64,000 nt of DNA from Paulownia fortunei (Eukaryota > Streptophyta > Magnoliopsida > Lamiales > Paulowniaceae): contig CM033108.1 of NCBI GenBank assembly GCA_019321725.1, positions 3,480,001-3,544,000 on the forward strand. Direction: 5' to 3'. Of the stretch, positions 55,218-64,000 are shown in pieces (the stretch's first letter is position 1; every line of letters starts with the position of its first letter). The notes beneath the pieces were generated by a model. That model did not search any database. It was given only the letters and a program-made list of their open reading frames with translations, and was not told where the DNA came from. The translations under genes and the position numbers were made by a program.

Positions 55218-57163
55218 AGTTCCAGCTTAGATGTTGTACTCTCATATCAGTTGATGTCATTTACATTTGGCTCACTTCTCTTTCCAATTAATGGAAGATC
55301 GATCTTGTACCATCCACATTTGGGTACCTTAGACATTGACACCAATATTAGTCTTCATTCAACATTACCACTTTTGTGGTTTTTGAATGTAGCATTAGTT
55401 CTTAAAGAGAGTCTGGAAACTAGAAATCAAGACTGCAGAAATCTTATGTCTTTTTTTTCTTGTTAGATGTTATTGAGTCTGTCGTTCCCACTTGAACACT
55501 GGCCAAATAGCTGATGCAGTAAGATAATTCTGCAAATTTGTTATTTTCGTTTTGGTTTGTCTCACATGGGAAAATTTGTATTCCTTTCTACAGAGTGCTT
55601 TTATTTCATGTCATTGTTTTGATAATAGATTCTGGATACACTGTTGTATCATTTGTCATAACATATGGAACCAAAGCAACATGTGATTAAAACTCTGAAG
55701 GGTGTTATTGGCTATTGGCTAGTGATTGTGAACCCTAAGAGTGTATTTGGCTGTTGACTGGTGATTGTGAGACCCAATTCTTGACTGCAAGGGACACCAA
55801 GGGCCTTTGCCCTTCTGTTCCTTCGATAGCAATCTTTGGATGGATAGAGAGGCACAGCACAATTTTTTGATTTTTTCATGTTGTTGAAGAGTTGAATAAT
55901 GATTTTTCGTGTTATCAATGAAAATCGATCGAATTAATCAAGTCATATAATAATAAGGTTCAAATTTATCGGTCCACTAAAAATATCTAATTCTTGATTG
56001 TGAATAAATAAAAAATCAATATAATAACTAAATTCATTATATTACTATGAGAGGTAACGTATTTTCAATTTGTAAGTTTATTGAATTTCTCTACAAGTAC
56101 TCTAATCTCATTGTTTTAAGATGTATGTGAGATCACATTACTTTTGGATTGTTGTTTTGCTTATTGGCCATTCTATTATGATAGTAGTTTCATATTTTAA
56201 GTCCAACTAAAAAGACGTCTTCATTCATGCTATAATATGTTAAAAATTATCTTATTCATCACAAAAAAATGTTAAAACACGTGAAACATCCCAATTGAAA
56301 AACCAACTCTTCATTAATGAGTCAAATTTTAGTGTTTGGTTTGTTTGTTATCCAACTAAAATTCTAATTCTAAAATCTTCTAATTACCAAAAGATCATAC
56401 AGAAACATCGCCATGCTACATAGTTAACTTGTACTTGCGATCAGTTTTTCATGGTTTATATGAAGCATAAAGAAAAGCGATCTACATTTACTATTGTCTG
56501 CCAAATTCTTGTTACTATCAGAATCTATACGTGGTGCTGGATATGTACACGAATTTGGAAAATCAATTTTGATCACAATTGAACCATTGAACCACAGATA
56601 TCAGATGCTCAAATTTATGGATTGAATGCATTTTTTAGCAGAACTAGTTTTGATTCAAAGCTTCTTCACAACTTGCTATCAATTTGGATCAGTTTTGAGC
56701 CAAATTTTGAGCATGTTGCTCACTACTTTTGCCAGAGGGGTTGAGCCAAACACGTATAGTACAGATGCGCAACAAGTGTTTCACAACCAGATTACCACCA
56801 TCTGATAACCATAAAAAAGCTAAATTTGCTTTCTTTTTATAGTTGTTTCCACTTCATCAAACTTAAAAAGTCAATTATACAATGTTCTTGTATACTGTAG
56901 TACAACAGCATTCATTCATCAAAAGGGACTTTCCCTTTTGAAGCCAGAATGGATTTTCTTGATACCTAACATAATGCATGCGAGGTTCCTTGATGACAAG
57001 GATGATTTTCCCTTCCCACACATTAACGTTCCAGTCGACAACATCCTTTCCTACTCGATCTCCTCTTATTTCCATGAACAAACAGAAATTTTGCCTTAAT
57101 GGCAGTTAATTGTACCTGCCAAGTTACAAAACAAGCACAAGTCACAGAACCTCAGTGTGATTC
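55218..57163. other. Intergenic region between convergent genes
   Basis: Holds both 3'UTRs. A small direct duplication at about 55708-55770 repeats 'tggctagtgattgtgaaccc' as 'tgactggtgattgtgagacc'. A minus-strand open frame at 56875-57081 (starting MFMEIRGDRVGKDVVDWN) has fairly protein-like composition but no family I know. It may be 3'UTR of the hydrolase gene or a chance frame. Confidence 0.5.
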
Positions 57164-60100
57164 CTACCTTCTACCTGAAGCTCTGGAGAAAAGATTTTGG
57201 AATCTTTTCCTCAAGAATACTGACAGAACCGAACCCACAACTGGCCAAGTGGTAATGATTGCAATGTAGCCAAGCAGCCACAAAGATTTTCGATTTTGAC
57301 GTGAAAGCTGATTTAGGCATTTCTTCACAGGTGCAACTATGTCGCTGATACCTCGTTCTGGGGAATTAGCAATATCTGGTGGCTGACTGAGGTCAATTTT
57401 TGTGTTTTCTTTTTTTAGGACACACCCTTCAGCATGGATTGTGTCTTCAGTTTTGTCTTGATCCAAATTCTCTTGGTGTCGAACTTCTATTTCAGCTACT
57501 TCATCACTTACTCCAGTAACCATGCCATCTTCCAAAACAAGCACATATGGGGCCTCATCTATGGATGACTCTAGAGGATTGACAGAAGAAACTGACATCT
57601 GCACTTGACAAGCCATATAATTTGAAGGATGAGAAAATGCTACACATTAAATCTTATTGTACTCAATAATGTGGTAAATGTTGAATGCAACTTTGTCTTC
57701 ATGACCAAAACTTTCAAGCAGACTTCACACCAATCAATGTTCACAATTATGTGGGGGATTATTATCTGAACAGCAGGTGTAATACCAATCAGATGAATAT
57801 AGTATAGTATTAAGTTAATAACTGCATAATTTTAATTAGTTTATTTGATAAAAAATACTGAGGTTTAAATCAATCTTCACGTGTGCAAAATACCAGCTCA
57901 TCCATGAACTCTATATTTGCAAATGTTTTTAAGGCATATAGTTTCTGCTAGCTTGCTAAATGGTTATGCAGGGAGTCAGTTCCTACTTGCACCACTTATT
58001 TTAGTTTTGCTTTCAGGTTTATCAACGAGCCTATGCCAAACAAAATCAGGAAAAATATCTTTCATGATAAATATAAATCAGAAAGTTGAACCTTCACCTC
58101 TTTTTTCCGCTGACTCAGAGAACTGGATTGCAGAGCACCAAAAAATTCATCAACAGCCCTTACCCACCTACAAAAGATAAATTACTGGAAGGAACCCAAG
58201 GAAACCAGAGACAACTGTTGATAAGTCTTTGAGACAGAATTAATGTCCCATGATAACTACAATATCTTTTCTATGTCATGACACCACAAAACATGACTCT
58301 ATGGAATGAGCAACTGAACAAAAAAGTAGATTGCACGTGTTATTATATTGAAAATTACATGCTGAAGTATGCAGTGGTGCTTGTTTATGTGCATGGAAAC
58401 CTATATAAGAATGAAAAACTACATCAAGATATATTGTGTTTTTTTTTTATTAGTATGTTCGCATGTAGAACTTTATTTAACATTCTAAATGTCAAATTGA
58501 ATAAACAATAGTTGCAAAGTTAGCAACATGTAATGAATCCAATTCTCGCAAGTACCCAACACTTGGCCTCTCAACACCACCCTTTGGGATTAGACTGTCA
58601 ATAAGCCCAACTGGCTGGAAGCTTGCAACCTCGGCTTAATAATTCTCAAGTCGAGCCCGAGCTAAAGGCTTGGGTATGAATTTAAATTCAAGTCGAGTAT
58701 GAACAGAGGTAGGCTCGGCTTGAATTGGACTTGGCTCTCGTACTAGAGAATAAATACTATTTTATTTATACATGAAATTTATGAAATATAGATGTTGAAT
58801 ATCAATATTACTCATCAACCTAAGAATTCCAAATTTCAAGGACAAAATGGAGAACTTAAGTTAGAAAAGAAAAACCTAACATCAACCGAAAAAAGAAATT
58901 GGAACACTTTCAAGTTGGCAATACATTGTGTTTAAATTTGTATAATGTAGATACTTGTTCAATTTAAGTTTAATGTATGGATAGAATTTGATTGTGATTA
59001 TTTTGAAATGTTTTGAGATTGTTAATTTTTTTTAATTTGGTAAATTAGATTTGTATTATTAATTCTACTAAAACACACACACAAGACTCGGATTCGGCTT
59101 GAAGCTCGTATCAATTTTCAAACCAAGCCCAAATTTTGAGCAAAAAGCTTGAACAATTTCAAGTCTTAGAGAAAAAAAGCTCGTATCATATCACATTGAG
59201 TGTGAGCCTAATCAGGCTCTACTCACTCGACTTCATTGACATGCCTATTGGCGATTCGTAAAGCCAACCTCGCCTAAAGTGTTTGTGGAAAAAGTGGAAA
59301 AATAGACTATCAAATAAAGAAAGATCACAAGCATAAGAGAGTAAGAGAGCATCTAGAACGCTTGACTGCTTGATTGGTTACAAATGAGACCTTACCATCT
59401 ATTTAAAGTTTTATATACTCAAATGGAAGGTAGAGATCATTTTGCCTACCTTGGTGAAATGGCCCCTCATATTTTTAGATCAAGCCTCTGATCATGCATC
59501 AAAATGCATTAAGTTTTTTGGCCAGAACTTTACCATGACTCAATGACAATCCCCAAGGTGAGTAAAAATCTTGCAAGTTCTATGCTTTATAAAGTTCTGG
59601 TAAAGCAGAGGTCATATATAAATTTCCTGAGTTTGAAAAAATTAAGTATAAGATTCACTCTAAGAAATTTCTTATACTCAACTGCCTGTAAAGCAAGGGT
59701 CCCAATCCTTTGGCATGATGAGTTGTTTGAGTACATGTCGCTCTAACATCTTGATGGTTTGCTCTACCCTCAAGATTCTCCTCCATGAACCTCACTGGGA
59801 GTGTGTACAGTTCGGTAAACCGATTGAACTAAATTGAAACCCAAAATTCAATACGTACCGAAACCATACCGAAAAATTCAGTTTGATATTTATGAAATTT
59901 CAGTACTCAATACAGTTTCAGTTTTTTAGTTTCTGTTTATTGAACTGAATCGAATACCAAATTATTATTTTTATATTTTATTTTTATGTACGTATTTTAT
60001 ATCTATTATTTATTTTTATACTATTTTTATTTTTCTTACTTGCCAAAAAAATGGAAAATACAATTGTAATTTTAATATTTAAATTTTTAAAAATATTTCT

Positions 60101-63100
60101 TACTCTTTTTCAAATAAATCAGTTACCGAAATATCGAACTGAAATACCGAAAAAGAATTCGGTAAATACTGATTAATTCGATTCACTCTTCGGTATGGTA
60201 TTTTGGCATTACCAAAATTTCAATTCGGTTCGGTACAGTAATACAGAATGAACACCCCTAAACCTCACTGTCTTGCTCTTTTCACATTTTTTCTTGCTTC
60301 ATTCAATGTGAGTTCCGTCCTGTATATTTCGGCACTCAAACTATTCTCTCATGATCCCAATTTCCATAAGACAGAGCTCAATGAGGCTGATACCACTTAT
60401 CAAGGACTTAACTCTGCTAAGTATTGTAAGGCACTGCACTTAACTTCTCAACACCGCTCCTCGCAGTTAACTAATGCAAACTCCCTCAAAAGTGTTTGTT
60501 TCTGAAGAAGAGGGAAAGAAAGTTAACCAAATAAAGAAAGCTCACCATGTATCTATAGGTTCTACACCGTAAATTATTATGGAGATCGTTTTGATCCTAC
60601 GTTATAGAGAGGCTGTACAAATCTCTCACCAAACATATACCAAAGAGATTCATAGATATTTACAAGTATATTCTGGGATGCATTTAGAATGGTGTGAAAT
60701 GATCTCTCCTAACCTCCGAGTACTTAGCCAATGCAAGGTAAATGGTACCAGTGCGGGCAAACAGTGCTTGCATAGTTTTCCCTTTTCAAAATGCTAACTT
60801 GGCAGAAAATATAGAGCTAGGAAACCGGAATATAGTCAAACAACTACAACTTCTAGCAATTAAATCATTTATAAGCCAGATACAGTATCAGAATATAAAA
60901 TACTATAATTTACCAGACACTTTTTGCAGTTAACCCTTCAAAAAAAGGTAAATGCCCTCCATGTTGTGTAGTAGCCAAGACAACATTAGTATTTAACCTG
61001 CAAATTTTCATTAATAGACAGGCTATCACAATATGTGCATTATATATGCAGAAAAGAACAGAAAAGAAAAGGCATACAAGTCAGTAGCATGCTGTCATAA
61101 CTTCATGGACAACCCTTTCAACAACAATAAATTCAAGAACTATCTTAAACATATAATGTCTTTTCTCGAACTTCACTATCGTGAAAACAAATTGGATGCC
61201 ATCAAATCAGTGGTTCAACAGCTTTTAGACTCATGCTGATACAAGATTTCCTTGATGCAAGTAATTGCAGAAATTATCTCCATAAAGTTGCTTGCTGGTT
61301 CCTTATAATAACTATTGTTTCTTCTATTTCTTGCCGATTGGCTTCTACTTTCTTCTCCATTTTTTCTTCCTCTTCTACCTTGTTTCATGTCTAACATGCT
61401 GTCTACTTAGATCTCTTCTTCTGATTTTAAACATAGCATCATATTCTAGTAAACAATTTAAAGCTTATGTTCACTAATGTCATGAGATGTAAGTGGTTTT
61501 GGGACCATCAAAACACCTCAAACTTGGTTTGGTGTGAAATTTGAAGTTTATATATTACTTGTGCATCTTATATAGATGATTCTATATGATCAGATTACAG
61601 AATTCACAGTAACTGCAAGCATCTGAACTTTTTGGTACCATCTGCCAAATCAAAGTTCAGATAGTAGGCTCTTACAGATGACACAATGTCAGCCTGGTGT
61701 GGAACTTCTGTAAGCAGTTCAAGCATACTAGGTGAAATAGATTCTTTCAAAAATTTATATAGGGAATTGAAATTTCATAAAACGACATATTTTATCAATT
61801 TACCCGCTAATTTATTTACAATTCATGAACTCTATGAATCCTAAATAAACTGATTCCTCAAAATTTAATAAATAGACCTTAATTTATCCACCAAAAATAT
61901 ACTGCTTCATTGGCTGCACCAACTTTAAGATTAATGCAACTTTAATATGAAACCCAAATCATCCAAGCTGGCCTTAAGCCAACCACTTGTGTTCTGCCAG
62001 ATATCTTCATTAATCAAATATTTGTTTGTTGTCGTCTCTAACTTATCTCCTATAAACTGAACGGCCAATATTCCTCATCTCATTATCTAATCTCAACATC
62101 AATAGAAATACAAATTTTCAAGGTTCACTAAAAGTTAATACCCTTACTACATACCTGCACTCATCCCATGGAATTGCTTCACTTGTACATACTGGATCAT
62201 CTAAAGAACTAATGCAAAGAATGGGTACCATTACACTTCCGACAAAATTAGAACTGCTACAGCGCCTATAATATGTATCAACAGTCTGGGGAAAGTGAAA
62301 TGATTCAGTCATTTGAACATTGCCCAAAAGAAGAAAGATGTGGAGTATTATTACCTCATAATTACCAAGAACACGAGTTGCACAATCGTCAAAGTCCCGA
62401 ACTGAACGTGACTGTGGACAATAGAATAAATGTTATGTTCCAGAGTCATCAATGTAAGAATAAAAGAGTTTCAATACATATGTCAGCAGCTGTATCAGTC
62501 AAATATTTCTGATAATGTAAAACCATGTAAAGTAGAAAAGTGTCTTGATTTAGGATTTCCCTTCATCCTATGAAAAATATCACAGAAGGGGAAATGATGC
62601 TATGAATTCCCTTCAAGAAGGCGTAATGTGTTTCTTACAAGTCATTTGCCATTATGGTTAAGTCATTTTAACATAAGAGGTTCTGGACACTTTGTACAGT
62701 AACTATTTGTTCTCTTACTAGTATCCGTGACTTAAATTATAAAGTTGAAGATTCAAACCAAAAGAGGATTGCCATTATGAGAAGACAAATTGAGATATTA
62801 ATCAACTTTGGTCGAGAAGGCTATTAACTTTTTTCTTCATTTCATATATTCACTGAATCAAAATCAACATTCTAGATGCAGAAGCACATTTTATGTTATT
62901 TCAGTCTATTTTATCATTAAATACAAGATGATACCCATGCTGCGTCTGCATGCCTTTCCCTTTACTCAGTACTGCCTAGCGAATATAATGACCATACTGC
63001 TTGTTTAGGTGCCTATTAAACCCCTTTGGGACTGCAACATCCTCCCTCCCAAACCCAAATCTCAGGGGTTTTTCAGGTCCAGCATGACTTTTAGACATGG

Positions 63101-63930
63101 TGCATGGATCTTTAGTCTTAGGTCTTCAGTCAACATAAAGGGAATATTTGGTACCGAAAATGGCAGATGAAGTTTGAAAGTTGAGATTCCACTATAAGAA
63201 ATTGTAGAACTCGTGTTTTAAACTGTGCTGTTGTGCATAAAAAATAATATACAGTAATCCCAAGAGATTACAGAACATAACATACCTTTTTAACACCTTC
63301 CCAGTTTGAAAGACGAGAAAGGACAGCCTCATGCCTACAAAATTTCATATTCAATCAAGTTGCTTGCTAACTTAAGGAAGTGCAGGAAAATATCAAAATG
63401 TTCGAATCATATAATTACGTAGGGAAATGTTCGATGACAAAAGTGACATGTAATTTCAAGAAAACAGAACAACTAGGTGATGAAGACATACAACTGGGCA
63501 TAATCTTTCAAGCCGATAGCCAGAGCTTTGTTATAAAACCTCTGCACAAGTCCACGGTTCATAAATCTGTCACAAATCTGGAAAAAACAAAGGAGAATCC
63601 AATTTAGAGTAGCTTAACAGCGTACATTACAAGGCAACGAGAAATAAATTATTGAACACCACCCAACCTTTCCTTCTCACATATGGATATATGTGAAGAG
63701 ATAAAAAGCAATTGTTGATTATAGATAAAGAAAATAACAAAAGAATAACAGGAAATCTGTTGATGATAGATCTCCGCTGACTAAAGAAAATCTAATTTCA
63801 TATATCCAAGTAAAGGAGATGTAAGAAGACAAAAGATATAAAAAACACCAACCAAAAGGTCCCAAGGAGAACAGATTGCTGCAGCTCCAATTATAGGAGC
63901 ATTTGTTCCATCCTCGGCAAGATATTTAAC
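57164..63930 (-). CDS. EMB8-like alpha/beta hydrolase, 3' nine exons (5' end beyond the window)
   Basis: Minus-strand exons, 5' to 3': 63853-63930, 63492-63577, 63286-63334, 62355-62411, 62155-62285, 60914-60997, 58098-58167 and 57164-57598. That is eight exons seen, with at least one more off the window. All phases join. Diagnostic blocks are GAAAICSPWDLL, DRFMNRGLVQRFYNKAL, RLSNWEGVKK, VPILCISSLDDPVC (Asp of the catalytic triad), EAIPWDEC, ATTQHGGHL (catalytic His) and VWWVRAVDEFFGAL. This is the EMB8/YheT branch of alpha/beta hydrolases; the nucleophile elbow lies outside the window. The last exon adds about 145 residues ending in a hydrophobic span (SLWLLGYIAIITTWPVVGSV) and a basic tail, so the protein is probably membrane-anchored by its C-terminus. 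Substrate unknown. From memory the closest Arabidopsis gene is At5g49950. The 2.75-kb intron before exon 58098-58167 holds nested transposons. Confidence 0.9.
58591..59247. mobile_element. hAT-type non-autonomous element inside the left terminal repeat
   Basis: The left end 'tagactgtcaataag' and the inverted right end 'taggcatgtcaatgaag' match well. The flanks are 'tttgggat' and 'ttggcgat', an imperfect 8-bp duplication. Subterminal DNA is rich in 'gagcccgagct/gctcgg' words, as in many plant hAT MITEs. The interior is AT-rich without a frame. The terminal-repeat sequence resumes directly after it, supporting these borders. Confidence 0.65.
59796..60260. mobile_element. Palindromic hAT-type MITE with 8-bp target duplication
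   Basis: The ends 'tgggagtgtgtacag' and, inverted, 'taggggtgttcattc' face each other. The element is bounded by AACCTCAC at 59788-59795 and again at 60261-60268. Internally it is rich in 'ttcggtaccgaa'-type words in both orientations (for example 'cggtatggtattttgg' near 60193 and 'ccataccgaaaaattc' near 59866). No coding capacity. The perfect 8-bp duplication supports hAT ancestry. Confidence 0.8.
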
Positions 63931-64000
63931 CTGAAATTTTAATCAATTAGGAGTAAATAAAAATAAGAATGTGCATATAATGCAAGACCTCGTTAAACAG

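Larger units (their letters stand above)
58525..60640 (-). mobile_element. TRIM-like LTR retroelement remnant, interrupted by two hAT-type insertions
   Basis: Two direct repeats flank a short interior. The left copy is 58525-58590 continuing at 59248-59460 after an insertion; the right copy is about 60397-60600. Shared words include 'cttctcaacaccgctcc' versus 'cctctcaacaccaccct', 'aaagtgtttgt', 'aaataaagaaag' and 'tagagatcattttgcctac' versus 'tggagatcgttttgatccta'. Next to the right copy, on the minus strand, is TGGTATCAG (60387-60395), matching the start of the usual plant primer-binding site for initiator Met-tRNA. Without the insertion the interior is only about 0.5 kb, as in TRIM elements. 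Exact LTR ends are not resolved. Confidence 0.5.

Noticed and set aside
56875..57081. Possible small gene or extra 3' exon of the hydrolase
   Set aside because: Composition is fairly protein-like, but there is no recognisable homology and no convincing splice link to the upstream exon.

Overview
This is nuclear DNA of a flowering plant, most likely a eudicot. The intergenic DNA and introns are AT-rich, the protein genes have GT-AG introns, and the products are typical of land plants: a class I TCP factor, a plastid NFU protein, plastid-type histidine biosynthesis, a WEB-family protein and an EMB8-like hydrolase. I cannot name the species. Gene density is about one per 7 kb.

Layout: (1) 1-1.8 kb, degenerate tandem repeats. 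(2) 1.9-7.1 kb (+), a YY1-type five-zinc-finger protein in six exons; intron 2 holds a 1.2 kb foldback element. (3) 8.6-11.3 kb (-), 40S ribosomal protein eS12; its start-codon mini-exon lies in a local tandem duplication. (4) 11.4-19.6 kb, gene-free AT-rich DNA with MITEs, a SINE-like copy, a minisatellite and two opposed G-quadruplex-type tracts. (5) 19.66-21.2 kb (+), an intronless TCP8-like transcription factor. (6) 25.7-32.3 kb (-), a NIPA-type Mg2+ transporter in nine exons with one apparent GC-AG intron. (7) 34.7-41.8 kb (+), ATP phosphoribosyltransferase (HISN1) in eleven exons; intron 2 carries a hAT-type element with a perfect 8-bp target-site duplication, and exon 6 has one extra base. 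(8) 43.7-47.5 kb (-), plastid NFU2/NFU3-type Fe-S scaffold. (9) 50.2-51.0 kb (+), WEB-family coiled-coil protein. (10) 51.6-55.2 kb (+), CCDC47/DUF1682-type ER membrane protein with one missing base in exon 1. (11) 57.2-64 kb (-), an EMB8-like alpha/beta hydrolase whose 5' end is off the window; one intron contains a nest of a TRIM-like retroelement and two hAT-type insertions.

The genes are unrelated housekeeping or regulatory loci and do not form a pathway or cluster. From memory, two neighbour sets match Arabidopsis order: NFU2/DUF1682/hydrolase resembles At5g49940-49945-49950, and TCP8 with HISN1 resembles At1g58100/At1g58080. I found no new multi-gene system, RNA-guided system or CRISPR array. 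The notable points are the two long hairpin elements, the nested insertions, the duplicated start exon of eS12, the GC-AG intron, and two single-base homopolymer frameshifts in otherwise intact conserved genes.
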